Below, one piece after another: positions 8,822 to 17,928 of a DNA stretch of 64,000 bases. The translations under genes and the position numbers were made by a program. Each line of letters starts with the position of its first letter. The stretch's first letter is position 1. The notes under the pieces are model-generated. The model did not search any database. It had not been told where the DNA came from and saw nothing but the letters and a program-made list of their open reading frames with translations. Origin of the DNA: Candidatus Zixiibacteriota bacterium (GTDB lineage: Bacteria > Zixibacteria > MSB-5A5 > GN15 > JAAZOE01); assembly GCA_023138975.1 (NCBI GenBank), contig JAGLON010000008.1, forward strand, positions 209,561 to 273,560, given 5' to 3'.

Positions 8822-9319
8822 ATGAGCAAAATAACGAAAGAAAAAGAGAAAATACTGGCCATTTTGAAGCTGCTATCTTCTTTTGAAGAGGAAATGGCTG
8901 AGTACTATCAGGCCATATCAGGCATATACTCACAGCACGAAGATTTTTGGTCAAGTGCATCTATGATGAAATCAACCCGAGCCAATTTATACTCCAATTT
9001 GATACAGGATTTTTCTAATAACTCTGATAACTATCAGTTAAAACACGACTTAAACGGTCCGTTTATAAATCTCTATAACAAACTTAAAGCCGAAAAAAGT
9101 CGATTATCTTTAGAATCGATAAATGCCGAAAATAACAATCGGTTTATCTGTGAAATAGAAACAGCGTCAACCAAGACCAGAGTGGTTCCTGAGGTTACCG
9201 GAAATACTGAGACCTTTAGTAAGATTGTCTTAATATTGGACCAAACTCAGGCACGGCAAGTTCGTCTTATTGAAGGTTATATTGAAAGCCAGAAAAAAAC
9301 GAAAAGTAGTACAGCGTAA
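8822..9319 (+). CDS. Hypothetical helical protein, possibly ferritin-like
   Basis: A 165-residue, entirely helical, charged protein without signal or membrane segment. The N-terminal segment (LSSFEEEMAEYYQAIS) with acidic residues and the C-terminal segment (FSKIVLILDQTQARQVRLIE) are reminiscent of four-helix ferritin-like proteins of the rubrerythrin type, but I cannot place a complete diiron ligand set. It follows the ytxJ-like gene after 63 bases on the same strand, so the two may share a transcript; an oxidative-stress role would fit but is inference. Confidence 0.6.
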   Translation: MSKITKEKEKILAILKLLSSFEEEMAEYYQAISGIYSQHEDFWSSASMMKSTRANLYSNLIQDFSNNSDNYQLKHDLNGPFINLYNKLKAEKSRLSLESINAENNNRFICEIETASTKTRVVPEVTGNTETFSKIVLILDQTQARQVRLIEGYIESQKKTKSSTA

Positions 9320-9451
9320 GCCTGCATAACATTGTATTAAATAATTTATTCCAGTTCTTATAAGATAAAAAAAGATTCCGTCATGAATAGTATTGACATG
9401 ACCCACTGATATTATATATTTGTTCATTATCAAGTCTTAAAAGAGAATAAA

Positions 9452-10303
9452 ATGGATTTGGATCTGCAAGGAAATATTGAGCGTTTTACGCTCCCTGAAA
9501 TATTCCAGTTAGTATCGTCTGGGAGAAAAACCGGCACTCTGGGTATTCAGAGGAATGACGACATTGTTATGGTATATTTCAAAAATGGGTCCGTGATATA
9601 TGGTTATGGCCCTCGTAAGACATACCATGTTGGCCGGATGCTGGTAGAAAAAGGAAAAATTTCCAATGAGCAATTGGATGAAGCGATAGCTGAACAGGCG
9701 AAAGACGATGCTTCCGGTAAACGTTTGGGTCAGATATTGATAGAAAAGCAATATATTGACCGAGCCGATTTGGAAGAGGTTGTTCGGAAACAGGTTGAAG
9801 AGCTAATTTATTCTTTAATGTCCTGGGAACAGGGCTCATTTAAGTTCTATGAAAACCAGTTTCCTACTGAAGAGGAAATTACAATAAACCTATCGACAGA
9901 GAATGTCGTTCTTGAGGGAATGCGAAGACTCGACGAAATGGTCAGAATAAAAGATTACCTCCCCGATTTTTCAGTTGTTTTCACGTTGGCCAGTTCGGAA
10001 CCGAATCAAAAACGGGAAATCACCCTTGAGCCGGAAGAATGGAATATCCTCGGTCTTATAAACGGACACAGGGATATTAACGAATTACTGGAAACAACTT
10101 CTCTGGACTCAATTGAAGCCTTGAAAAGGCTGGCGTCTCTGCAGTTGGCCGGTTTGATTAAACCGTCTAAAGCGACAACTACTAATGGCGATAAACTAGC
10201 TGGAATGGTAGATCGCCTAAGTCAACTAATAGAAGATTATATGACCGAAAAAATGGGACAGACTCTAGGCAACACAACTGAGGTCGGAGAGAAAATTGAC
10301 TAA
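9452..10303 (+). CDS. PATAN (DUF4388) domain protein
   Basis: A 283-residue cytosolic protein. It opens with the PATAN signature (LQGNIERFTLPEIFQLVSSG, then KTGTLGI and VYFKNGSVIYGYG). It continues with a segment resembling the N-terminal domain of type II secretion/pilus ATPases (ISNEQLDEAIAEQ; KRLGQILIEKQYIDRADLEE) and a winged-helix-like C-terminal part (LEPEEWNILGLINGHRDINELLE). PATAN domains are common in two-component and motility regulation, where they act as protein-protein modules. It is the first gene of a four-gene plus-strand unit ended by the terminator at 11344. The partner is unknown. Confidence 0.8.
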   Translation: MDLDLQGNIERFTLPEIFQLVSSGRKTGTLGIQRNDDIVMVYFKNGSVIYGYGPRKTYHVGRMLVEKGKISNEQLDEAIAEQAKDDASGKRLGQILIEKQYIDRADLEEVVRKQVEELIYSLMSWEQGSFKFYENQFPTEEEITINLSTENVVLEGMRRLDEMVRIKDYLPDFSVVFTLASSEPNQKREITLEPEEWNILGLINGHRDINELLETTSLDSIEALKRLASLQLAGLIKPSKATTTNGDKLAGMVDRLSQLIEDYMTEKMGQTLGNTTEVGEKID

Positions 10304-10931
10304 TGCCCAGACATTAGAAAGACTCGAAAGCCGCCTGACGCAACTAATAGATGGCATGCTGGCGAGGAAAGGCAAACAAGTTGGTTTTCTAATTGGGCTC
10401 AATCAACTCGATGATATATTAGTCCGCCATCAACGAGGTATGCCGATTACAAAGGATTTGGCCCTATTTATTGCCGAGTACCGGGATATCTTCATTAAAA
10501 GCGGTCTTTCTGTAGGGCAGAAAAAACGCCTGGGTGAAATCCTGAGCATTTTCTACAGGGATTTAATAGGTAATAGTGATGCTGATAGTGATAAACTGTC
10601 CGATGAAATAAAAGACTGGTTAAAAGATCTTGGGGATCGGTCATTTTCTATTATCTTAAAAGGTCCTGAGGAAAAGGCATCATTATCTGATCGATTCTAT
10701 GCTCTTTTACATAGAGAAAACCGGGAATTAAACATCCTGCTTGAGAGAAACGACCATTTATTAACCTGTCTAGATGATCTGCTTAAGTCAGCAGACGCAA
10801 AACAGGACTACATGTTTGAGCATATGGCCGCAACATTGATATACTTTTTGCAAATGGAAGGCTATAAAGTTGACCCTTACGTAAAAAAATTACGTATAAT
10901 CAGGAACAATAGGAAGTTAAAAAAAGTTTAA
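10296..10931 (+). CDS. Hypothetical cytosolic protein in PATAN operon
   Basis: A 211-residue helical protein with no recognisable domain, signal or membrane segment. It starts at TTG overlapping the previous stop by eight bases; GGAGAG lies just upstream, which supports this start. The N-terminal part has amphipathic helices (LERLESRLTQLIDGML) that could form a coiled coil. Tight overlap with the PATAN gene suggests co-translation and a shared function. It is probably lineage-specific. Confidence 0.7.
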   Translation: MTNAQTLERLESRLTQLIDGMLARKGKQVGFLIGLNQLDDILVRHQRGMPITKDLALFIAEYRDIFIKSGLSVGQKKRLGEILSIFYRDLIGNSDADSDKLSDEIKDWLKDLGDRSFSIILKGPEEKASLSDRFYALLHRENRELNILLERNDHLLTCLDDLLKSADAKQDYMFEHMAATLIYFLQMEGYKVDPYVKKLRIIRNNRKLKKV

Positions 10932-10932
10932 A

Positions 10933-11205
10933 ATGTTGTCTTTTGAAGAAAAATCTTATTGCAGAGCACTTGAAGCTTTGCGAAAAAAAGACTATATTAC
11001 TGCCGATAAAGAATTTGAGGCCTGTAAATCATTGTATGTTGACAGTGCCGGAATTAAAATAATCTCAGAAGCAGTCCGAACTCTGGTTGCACTGCGTGAT
11101 GAGAAAAAGAAACTGGAAAAAAGAGAGATAACTATACAGGAGACAGTGAATCATGGCGAAGAAGCAATCGTTTGCGGACAAGGCCAACAAGAAGAGTCAG
11201 GTTAG
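10933..11205 (+). CDS. Hypothetical small TPR-like helical protein
   Basis: A 90-residue protein that begins one base after the preceding stop. The first 50 residues (YCRALEALRKKDYITADKEF) look like a helix-turn-helix pair of the tetratricopeptide type with the usual small-large spacing, and a charged helix follows (LRDEKKKLEKREI). Its last 53 bases overlap the start of the next gene in another frame. No function can be assigned. Confidence 0.55.
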   Translation: MLSFEEKSYCRALEALRKKDYITADKEFEACKSLYVDSAGIKIISEAVRTLVALRDEKKKLEKREITIQETVNHGEEAIVCGQGQQEESG

Positions 11206-11338
11206 TATTTGCCCGATTTGTCAATCCGAGATTAGTCATATAAAACTAGTCATGGCCAAAAAAGTTAATAATAGCTGGAGAATGGCTAACAAACCTGTCG
11301 GGGTCTGTAAATGTAACGAAGCCGAGATATACGGCTAA
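11153..11338 (+). CDS. Small four-cysteine zinc-ribbon-like protein
   Basis: A 61-residue protein with a lysine-rich N-terminus and four cysteines in two pairs (CPIC at about 20-23 and CKC at about 52-54), the pattern of a small zinc ribbon. AGGAG lies 10 bases before its ATG. Its first 53 bases lie inside the preceding gene in a different frame. The stop is followed within five bases by a strong terminator, so it is the last gene of the PATAN unit. It could be a nucleic-acid-binding or ribosome-associated protein; this is inference. Confidence 0.6.
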   Translation: MAKKQSFADKANKKSQVSICPICQSEISHIKLVMAKKVNNSWRMANKPVGVCKCNEAEIYG

Positions 11339-11343
11339 AGACT

Positions 11344-11369
11344 AACCCCGGCATTGCCGGGGTTTTTTT
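11344..11369 (+). terminator. Rho-independent terminator
   Basis: Nine-base GC-rich stem AACCCCGGC / GCCGGGGTT with a three-base loop, followed by seven T. It ends the PATAN operon. The next gene starts only four bases beyond, so its ribosome-binding GGGG is part of the terminator stem. Confidence 0.92.
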
Positions 11370-11372
11370 CAT

Positions 11373-13898
11373 ATGCTCTTAGATACCCTGGAAAAAAAAT
11401 TCTTCCCCTTTATAGAAAAGCCGGGTCGCTATATCGGATGCGAACCGGGCAGCTATAGAAAAAACACCGAAGACTTAACGACTATTGCTCTGGCTTATCC
11501 GGATATGTATGAAGTCGGTATGTCATATACTGGTGGACAAATTCTATACCATATTTTCAATAGCCGCTCCGACACGGTTTGCGAACGAGTCTATACACCA
11601 GCCCCTGACGCAATCAAACTGATGAAACGAGAACAGATTCCTTTGTTCTCGCTCGAATCACATCGCTCCATCAAGGAATTTGATGTTCTAGGGTTTACGC
11701 TGTCATATGAAATGATCTATACCAATGTCCTCGGTATGCTGGAGATGGCAGGAATACCGTTATTATCAAAAAATAGAGATCGCTCTGATCCTCTGATAAT
11801 TGCCGGTGGCCCGATTTGTTTTAATCCGGAACCAATCGCCGATTTCTTCGATGCCATATTTATAGGTGAAGTCGAAGAAACAATCCCTGATATAATCGCC
11901 GAAATCAGAGCTGGCAAAAAGCTGCCTCGCGAGGAACGATTGAGACGCCTTGCCGATATCCCTTCCCTTTATGTTCCATCATTATATGATCCGGAAACAA
12001 GAAAGCCACTGGTTGAAGGAATTCCGGATAAGATCACCCCCTGTCATGTTTCGGAAATGAGACCCGAATATTATCCGGAAAAGCCGGTTGTGCCCCTAAT
12101 CGAGTCAACTCACGATAGAGTAACTGCAGAAATTATGAGGGGTTGTCCACAAGGATGCCGCTTCTGTCAGGCAGGTAAAATCTATAAGCCGGTTCGAGTC
12201 AGATCCGTTAATGAAATAAAAACTCAAGTTCTCAAGAACCTCGAAACTACCGGCTACGACGAAGTGGGGCTCCTATCTTTATCGTCAACTGATTATCCGC
12301 ACATTGAAAAACTTATCCTGTCAATGACTACCGAACTTGAGAAAATGAAAGTATCGCTATCGTTCCCCTCACTCCGCCCAGCTAATTTCACAGCCAAGAT
12401 TGCCGACGCCGCCAAATTAACGCGTAAATCCGGATTAACCTTTGCGCCCGAGGTCGGCACCGAAAGAATGCGGCAAGTCGTCCGCAAAAACATCACTGAA
12501 GAAGATTTACTAAACGCTTGCCGAATAGCATTTGATAAGGGCTGGCAACTGGTTAAGCTCTACTTCATGATTGGACTTCCGACTGAAACCAAAGAAGATC
12601 TCGATGGCATTGTAGACTTAATTTATAAAGTGCTGCAAATCGGTCGTGAAAAAAAGGGACAGAGAAAACTTAATGTCAGTATCTCCCCCTTTTCCCCAAA
12701 AGCTCATACGCCGTTTCAGTGGGATGAAATTTGCACCCCGGATGTAATCCGTGAAAAACAGGACTATCTTCGATCCAAAATAAAAGCGCGAGAAGTATCA
12801 TTAAAGTTCCGCAATCCGAGATTATCCTACCTTGAGGGTGTCATCGGGCGAGGCGACAGAAAAATTGGGAAAGTGATTCTCAACGCCTACAAAAACGGCG
12901 CAATGTTTGACGGTTGGACGGAGTACTTTGATATAAGAAAATGGGATGACGCCTTTTCAGAGGCCGGAATAGACATGGCAGATTATGCCGGGGCGATTAG
13001 TTTTTCCAAGGCTCTACCTTGGGACCATATTGACCGGGGACAATCTAAGGAGCACCTACAAAACGAACGCTCGCAAACAGCTGTCAAGGCGGTAACATCT
13101 ATAAAACCAACCGCTTCACAGAAGACAGACTCCCCCAATGATTCTCAAGAGGACATGTACGGCCGCCGAAAAAAGCGAGTAGCGATAACTGATAATTCAC
13201 TCAGCCCGACTCGAGGAAAACTACGGCTTAAATGGGGTAAGCATGGATTAGCGCGGTTTCTGTCTCATCTGGAGAATAATAGAATATTGCAGCGAGCGAT
13301 TCGCCGAGCCAATATTCCGGTTACTTATAGTCAGGGATTCCACCCGCATCAGAAACTATCGTTTGGACCCCCTCTGCCGTTAAGTTATAGTTCGGAGAGT
13401 GAATATCTTGATATACAAATTGAAGGCACTTGTCATCGCGACCAAATACTAAAAATGAATGATGCTATGCCTTATGGCTTTTTTGTTGATGATTTCAAGT
13501 TAATCTACTCTAAAGCTCCAGCGATTTCGGCCATGTTAAATCGAGCTTTTTACACTGTAATGGGAAACCTCGGCGACTTAGACCAAATTTCAGATACAAT
13601 TGAGAATCTATTGTCAAAAGAATCAATAATTGGTATTAGATCGACCAAAGATGGTGGAAAAGAGGTTGAAATTCGTCCGGCAATTTATAAATTGTGTATC
13701 AACCGAGAAGATGAAAAGCCGTTTATCGAAATGGAGCTTGGCTTAGGAGACGGCGGTTATGCCAAGCCCAGTGAATTGATGAATGTCTTTGGGCTATGGA
13801 AAGAACATCAGCTGGTTTCTTTGCATTATCATCGAAAAGCTCTGATGTTTAAAGATGAAATGGGATACTATTTTGACCCGTTAACAGCAATAATTTAA
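11373..13898 (+). CDS. TIGR03960-type B12-binding radical SAM protein fused to DUF2344
   Basis: An 841-residue protein. Residues 1-240 form a cobalamin-binding-like domain (LAYPDMYEVGMSYTGGQILY). The radical SAM core follows, with the cluster motif CPQGCRFC (cysteines at about 258, 262 and 265) and a SAM-binding region near FAPEVGTERMRQVVRKNI. After a linker at about 580-605 comes a DUF2344 domain (LRLKWGKHGLARFLSHLENN, then PVTYSQGFHPHQKLSFGPP). The two parts are separate genes in some lineages and fused in others. DUF2344 is the TIGR03936 family. The substrate is not established; an RNA or ribosome-related modification is often suspected. ATG at 11373 sits directly after the upstream terminator. 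Confidence 0.9.
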   Translation: MLLDTLEKKFFPFIEKPGRYIGCEPGSYRKNTEDLTTIALAYPDMYEVGMSYTGGQILYHIFNSRSDTVCERVYTPAPDAIKLMKREQIPLFSLESHRSIKEFDVLGFTLSYEMIYTNVLGMLEMAGIPLLSKNRDRSDPLIIAGGPICFNPEPIADFFDAIFIGEVEETIPDIIAEIRAGKKLPREERLRRLADIPSLYVPSLYDPETRKPLVEGIPDKITPCHVSEMRPEYYPEKPVVPLIESTHDRVTAEIMRGCPQGCRFCQAGKIYKPVRVRSVNEIKTQVLKNLETTGYDEVGLLSLSSTDYPHIEKLILSMTTELEKMKVSLSFPSLRPANFTAKIADAAKLTRKSGLTFAPEVGTERMRQVVRKNITEEDLLNACRIAFDKGWQLVKLYFMIGLPTETKEDLDGIVDLIYKVLQIGREKKGQRKLNVSISPFSPKAHTPFQWDEICTPDVIREKQDYLRSKIKAREVSLKFRNPRLSYLEGVIGRGDRKIGKVILNAYKNGAMFDGWTEYFDIRKWDDAFSEAGIDMADYAGAISFSKALPWDHIDRGQSKEHLQNERSQTAVKAVTSIKPTASQKTDSPNDSQEDMYGRRKKRVAITDNSLSPTRGKLRLKWGKHGLARFLSHLENNRILQRAIRRANIPVTYSQGFHPHQKLSFGPPLPLSYSSESEYLDIQIEGTCHRDQILKMNDAMPYGFFVDDFKLIYSKAPAISAMLNRAFYTVMGNLGDLDQISDTIENLLSKESIIGIRSTKDGGKEVEIRPAIYKLCINREDEKPFIEMELGLGDGGYAKPSELMNVFGLWKEHQLVSLHYHRKALMFKDEMGYYFDPLTAII

Positions 13899-14003
13899 CG
13901 TGGATGGGTCAATTAATCTACCTTTATCCCGATATATAAAGCTAAGAGCACTTTTAGTTTAAGCAGCAACTCCGGCATATAGCCGGGACAATTTGGAGTC
14001 AAC

Positions 14004-15386
14004 GTGGGGCCTACTAGTAGAAAAAAATCTACCACTTTTGATCCTGTAAGGGCTGCCTGCATTCAGGTACTCGGATTAGTATTTGAAAAAGGCTGGAAAA
14101 GTGATGATGCGATAAAAAACATTTGCGCCAATCATCAGTTTACTGATTTAGATCGGCGGTTTTTACTTCAGCTTTGTCACGGCGTTATAAAAATGAGACG
14201 CCGCCTTGATTACACCTATTCTTTTTATCTAAAAAAACCCAACGCAAGAATTGATAAAATCACCAGAAATATCCTCCGTTTAGGGTTATATCAACTAATG
14301 TTCACTGATCGTATTCCTCCTGGTGCGGCAGTATCAGAGTCGGTGAATTTAGCTCGTGGATTGGTGCACGAATCTCGTGGAGCTTTTGTAAACGCCATCC
14401 TGAGAAGCTATCTGCGCTCACCAGAAAAAGTTGTTTTCCAAAATAAACTAGATCATCCTGTCGAATACCTCGCTGATTTCTATAGTTATCCGGATTGGTT
14501 TGTCGAGTATTGTATCAATGAATTTGGCTTCCAAAAAGCCGAATCTTTACTGGCCCGGGGCAATGATTCACCTCACTTGACTTATCGGATTAACCGTTTG
14601 CGCTATAATCCCGAGCAACTTACCAAACTTTTAAAAGAACAATATATTGAGTATAGCCTGGGCAAATACCTCGAGGATTATTACCATATTTACCGTCAGG
14701 GAATTCCTTTGGAACAGGAATTAATTGAAGGCGGCCGTGTTTATATTCAGGACGAAGCGGCCGGAATGGCGGTCAATCTACTTAATCCCAAACAGAGAGA
14801 CAGTATCCTTGACTTATGCTCAGCGCCCGGAGGAAAGGCAACCTTTTCCGCCTCCTTGATGCATAATCAGGGACGAATAACAGCTGTTGATATAAGTGAG
14901 GAAAGACTAAAAACCGTCGTAGAGAACGCGAATCGCCTCGGAATTTCTATTATCGCTCCAGTAGCATGCGATGTTCTTGACTTCAAGGGACCGGCCTGCA
15001 ACCGAGTTCTGCTTGATGTACCTTGCAGCGGCTGGGGTGTCTTGGGTAAACACAGCGATTTACGATGGATGAAAGCCCGAAGTGATTCACTTAAGTTGGC
15101 AGAAATACAATCCAAATTAATTCGTCATGCCGCCGATCTTGTAACTCCCGGAGGCGTTTTAGTTTATTCGACTTGTACAATTATTCGTGACGAAAATGAT
15201 TCGGTAGTTGAAGAATTCCTGCTTGACCGTCCGGATTTTTCAATTGATATGCCGGGCAAAAGTATCGCGCCGGAATTGATTAGCGAGCGCGGGTTTGTAA
15301 AAACATATCCGAATATCGATTATCTCGATGGAGCCTTCTGTGTCCGTCTAAAGAAAAAACTTGGTTCCAAATCAAAAAAGCCATAA
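14004..15386 (+). CDS. rsmB: 16S rRNA m5C967 methyltransferase RsmB
   Basis: A 460-residue protein of normal RsmB length. The N-terminal 140 residues are a NusB-like RNA-binding domain (FDPVRAACIQVLGLVFEKGW, LDYTYSFYLKK). The C-terminal part is the Rossmann methyltransferase: SAM motif LDLCSAPGGKAT, and the two catalytic cysteines in DVPCSGWG (about 341) and YSTCTI (about 391). It methylates cytosine 967 of 16S rRNA with SAM. It starts at GTG at 14004 with GGAG seven bases upstream. It begins the unit rsmB - PASTA protein. Confidence 0.93.
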   Translation: MGPTSRKKSTTFDPVRAACIQVLGLVFEKGWKSDDAIKNICANHQFTDLDRRFLLQLCHGVIKMRRRLDYTYSFYLKKPNARIDKITRNILRLGLYQLMFTDRIPPGAAVSESVNLARGLVHESRGAFVNAILRSYLRSPEKVVFQNKLDHPVEYLADFYSYPDWFVEYCINEFGFQKAESLLARGNDSPHLTYRINRLRYNPEQLTKLLKEQYIEYSLGKYLEDYYHIYRQGIPLEQELIEGGRVYIQDEAAGMAVNLLNPKQRDSILDLCSAPGGKATFSASLMHNQGRITAVDISEERLKTVVENANRLGISIIAPVACDVLDFKGPACNRVLLDVPCSGWGVLGKHSDLRWMKARSDSLKLAEIQSKLIRHAADLVTPGGVLVYSTCTIIRDENDSVVEEFLLDRPDFSIDMPGKSIAPELISERGFVKTYPNIDYLDGAFCVRLKKKLGSKSKKP

Positions 15387-15447
15387 CATATAATCTGTTG
15401 TATAATAAGAAACGACGTTACTCCTAAATGAAAGGGTTCATTTCGGG

Positions 15448-16212
15448 ATGTCCTCTATAATTGATAAAATCCCCTATTATGATACAATTTGGGGCCGACG
15501 AATAACGAATCTACTAATTCTCGGTATAATCTTTTTTGTGTTATTTTTGATAGTCAACAATATTATAATGCCGACTATGACCCGATATGGGAGCGAGTTT
15601 TCCTTGCCAAATATCATAGGAATGACTATTGTCGAAGCTGAACCAGTTCTACGGGAAGCGGAATTGGAGATAATCACAACCTCGGAAGAATACCACCCGG
15701 ACAAGCCAACTGGAACTATTTTATCTCAATTCCCTTCGGGTGGAACTCTCGTTAAAGCCGGACGGCGAGTTAAGGTTGTAACTTCATTAGGGCAAAAGGC
15801 AGTGGAAGTTCCGGATTTACGGGGTTTCTCCATTCGCCAGGCAAAGCTGAACTTGGAGGCCTCCGGATTTACTCTTGGAGACATTGAATGGACCAGTACC
15901 GACTCGCTTCCGGAAAAAGTCGTTGTATTCTCCTACCCTTCAGCCGGGACAAATATCCCTTATGGCAGCGAAGTCAATTTAATGGTGAATCAAGGACCTT
16001 ATCAGCGTACCGTATTTGTACCGAGGTTAATCGGATTGTCACTGGAAGACGCAGCGAATCGCTTGGAGGATAAGGGGCTTAGTATCGGCTTGATAACTGA
16101 AAAGGTGAACGAATATTTCCTCCCGGAAACTGTGCTGGAACAATCTGAAGACCCCGGCACCGAACTGCTGCCTGGTGAAGAAGTTGATATAACTATATCA
16201 AGTACCGATTAA
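15448..16212 (+). CDS. Membrane-anchored triple-PASTA protein
   Basis: A 254-residue protein with a short cytosolic N-terminus, one membrane helix (LLILGIIFFVLFLIVNNIIM) and three consecutive PASTA domains outside (FSLPNIIGMTIVEAEPVL; EVPDLRGFSIRQAKLNLEAS; FVPRLIGLSLEDAANRLEDK). PASTA domains bind peptidoglycan fragments or beta-lactams in kinases and penicillin-binding proteins; here no kinase or transpeptidase domain is attached. It lies 61 bases after rsmB on the same strand. A role in sensing or tethering to the cell wall is inference. Confidence 0.88.
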   Translation: MSSIIDKIPYYDTIWGRRITNLLILGIIFFVLFLIVNNIIMPTMTRYGSEFSLPNIIGMTIVEAEPVLREAELEIITTSEEYHPDKPTGTILSQFPSGGTLVKAGRRVKVVTSLGQKAVEVPDLRGFSIRQAKLNLEASGFTLGDIEWTSTDSLPEKVVVFSYPSAGTNIPYGSEVNLMVNQGPYQRTVFVPRLIGLSLEDAANRLEDKGLSIGLITEKVNEYFLPETVLEQSEDPGTELLPGEEVDITISSTD

Positions 16213-16281
16213 TTAGATATCGGATTTTTTATTGATAAAAGTTGAAAACATAAAGATATCAAGAAAAGGAAATATAAATTT

Positions 16282-17142
16282 ATGACAACCAAGAAAAAGC
16301 CATCACCGAAAAAATGGTGGGAGACAGAACCTTCCTATCGTCTCGCATTCGAAGATAATGATTTACTGATGAAAGATGAACTTCGAGGAGTTCGTCTGCA
16401 ATTGGAATTGGTTAAAACCGAATTAAGCCTGCTGGAACATAATATTCGATCGACTATTGTGGTCTTCGGCGGCACCAGAATCAGCGCGCCGGATGATTGT
16501 AAAAAGAAAATTAAAGAAATTGAAGCGGAGTTAAAAGATAATCCGAGAGATCCGGTTTTGCTGAACAAACTGTTGATTGCCCGACGGGTGATAGCTAAGT
16601 CAGATTTTTATAACGAAGCCCGCAGATTTGCGGAATTAGTATCACGGGAATCTCAAAATGGCAATGGCGCGGAATATGTTATTGTTACCGGCGGCGGCCC
16701 GGGCATCATGGAAGCAGCCAATCGCGGCGCTCATGATATCGGAGCCAAATCTATCGGATTGAATATCACTCTTCCGATGGAGCAACAGCCGAATGAATAC
16801 ATCACTCCGGACTTATGCTTCCAGTTTCATTATTTTGCCGTCCGTAAAATGCACTTTCTAATGCGAGCTAAAGCATTAGTCGCTTTCCCCGGCGGATATG
16901 GCACTTTGGATGAGCTGTTCGAGGGATTGACCCTGCTGCAAACAACAAAAACTCAGAAGATTCCGATTATTCTGTTTGGTAAAAACTATTGGACGCAGTT
17001 AATCAATTTTGATTTTCTGGTGGCAGAAGGAACAATTGATCCGGAAGATTTAGCTCTATTCCGTTATGCTGACACAGCTGAGCAGACCTGGGAAATGATC
17101 CAGGAGTTCAACAAAGAGCCGATAGGATGGAAAGAGGCATAA
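16282..17142 (+). CDS. LOG-family (TIGR00730) nucleotide phosphoribohydrolase
   Basis: A 286-residue Rossmann-fold protein. It has the glycine-rich motif VTGGGPGIMEAANRGAHD and the LOG signature FPGGYGTLDELFE, which in studied members hydrolyses nucleotide 5'-monophosphates or cytokinin riboside monophosphates. It carries about 100 extra N-terminal residues compared with short LOG proteins, including a helical segment (LRGVRLQLELVKTELSL) and an inserted loop after VFGGTRI. True substrate is unknown. The stop codon lies inside the first arm of the downstream terminator. Confidence 0.85.
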   Translation: MTTKKKPSPKKWWETEPSYRLAFEDNDLLMKDELRGVRLQLELVKTELSLLEHNIRSTIVVFGGTRISAPDDCKKKIKEIEAELKDNPRDPVLLNKLLIARRVIAKSDFYNEARRFAELVSRESQNGNGAEYVIVTGGGPGIMEAANRGAHDIGAKSIGLNITLPMEQQPNEYITPDLCFQFHYFAVRKMHFLMRAKALVAFPGGYGTLDELFEGLTLLQTTKTQKIPIILFGKNYWTQLINFDFLVAEGTIDPEDLALFRYADTAEQTWEMIQEFNKEPIGWKEA

Positions 17143-17158
17143 TCCGCCTCTTTCTTTT
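17131..17158 (+). terminator. Rho-independent terminator overlapping the stop codon
   Basis: Stem AAAGAGGC / GCCTCTTT with a seven-base loop that contains the stop codon of the LOG-family gene, followed by CTTTTC. Confidence 0.75.
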
Positions 17159-17220
17159 CACTATACAGCAACATATTCCTCCCTTGCGAGTCTGTCTTTT
17201 TTCTATTACCTTGCCCCTCT

Positions 17221-17925
17221 ATGATTGACAATCAACATGGCAAAAAGATTCAGAACATGTTCGATCGGATTTCTCCCCGGTATGATTTGCTGAATCGCAT
17301 CCTATCCGGCGGCAACGATATGCGTTGGAGGAAAAAAGCAGTCGACATGCTGGGTGACTTAAAAGGCAAAACCGCTCTGGATTTATGCTGCGGGTCAGGA
17401 GATTTCCTAACCATTTTATCAGAATTTTATCACTCGGATATTAATTTATACGGCGCCGATTTTGCCAAGAATATGCTTAACATAGCTCATTCTCGATTAG
17501 GATTAGACCATCGCCGTAACATCATATTATGCCAAGCGGATGCTCAGGCTTTACCCTTTGCTGACAATTCTATAAATGCGGTAACGATTGGATTCGGTAT
17601 ACGTAACGTGACTGATAAGAACAAATCCCTCAAAGACATCCATCGTGTCCTTTCCCCAACCGGGAAACTGGTCATAATTGAGCCTTCAATTCCAAAAAAT
17701 AAATTTGTCGCATTCTGCTTTGGATTTTATTTTGGAAAAATTATGCCTTTAATCGGCGGATTAATTTCCGGAGATTTCCAAGCCTATAAATATCTCAATA
17801 AATCAGTAGAAGCCTTTCCCCTGCCCGATAATTTCTGTCAGATGATGACCCGGGCCGGCTTCAGTAACTCAAAAGCTTATCCTCAGTTGCTTGGAACAGC
17901 AGTGATCTATTACGCCGAGAAATAA
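17221..17925 (+). CDS. ubiE: UbiE/MenG demethylmenaquinone methyltransferase
   Basis: A 234-residue class I SAM methyltransferase. It opens with the UbiE signature (MFDRISPRYDLLNRILSGG, then MRWRKKAV), has SAM motif ALDLCCGSGDFL, the second signature in GFGIRNVTDKNKSLKDIHRV, and ends near LGTAVIYYAEK, all typical of MenG/UbiE. It performs the last methylation of menaquinone synthesis at the inner membrane. No ubiquinone genes are near, so menaquinone is the likely quinone. No clear ribosome-binding site precedes the ATG. It converges on the MEMO1-AMMECR1 gene with three bases between stops. Confidence 0.92.
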   Translation: MIDNQHGKKIQNMFDRISPRYDLLNRILSGGNDMRWRKKAVDMLGDLKGKTALDLCCGSGDFLTILSEFYHSDINLYGADFAKNMLNIAHSRLGLDHRRNIILCQADAQALPFADNSINAVTIGFGIRNVTDKNKSLKDIHRVLSPTGKLVIIEPSIPKNKFVAFCFGFYFGKIMPLIGGLISGDFQAYKYLNKSVEAFPLPDNFCQMMTRAGFSNSKAYPQLLGTAVIYYAEK

Positions 17926-17928
17926 TAA

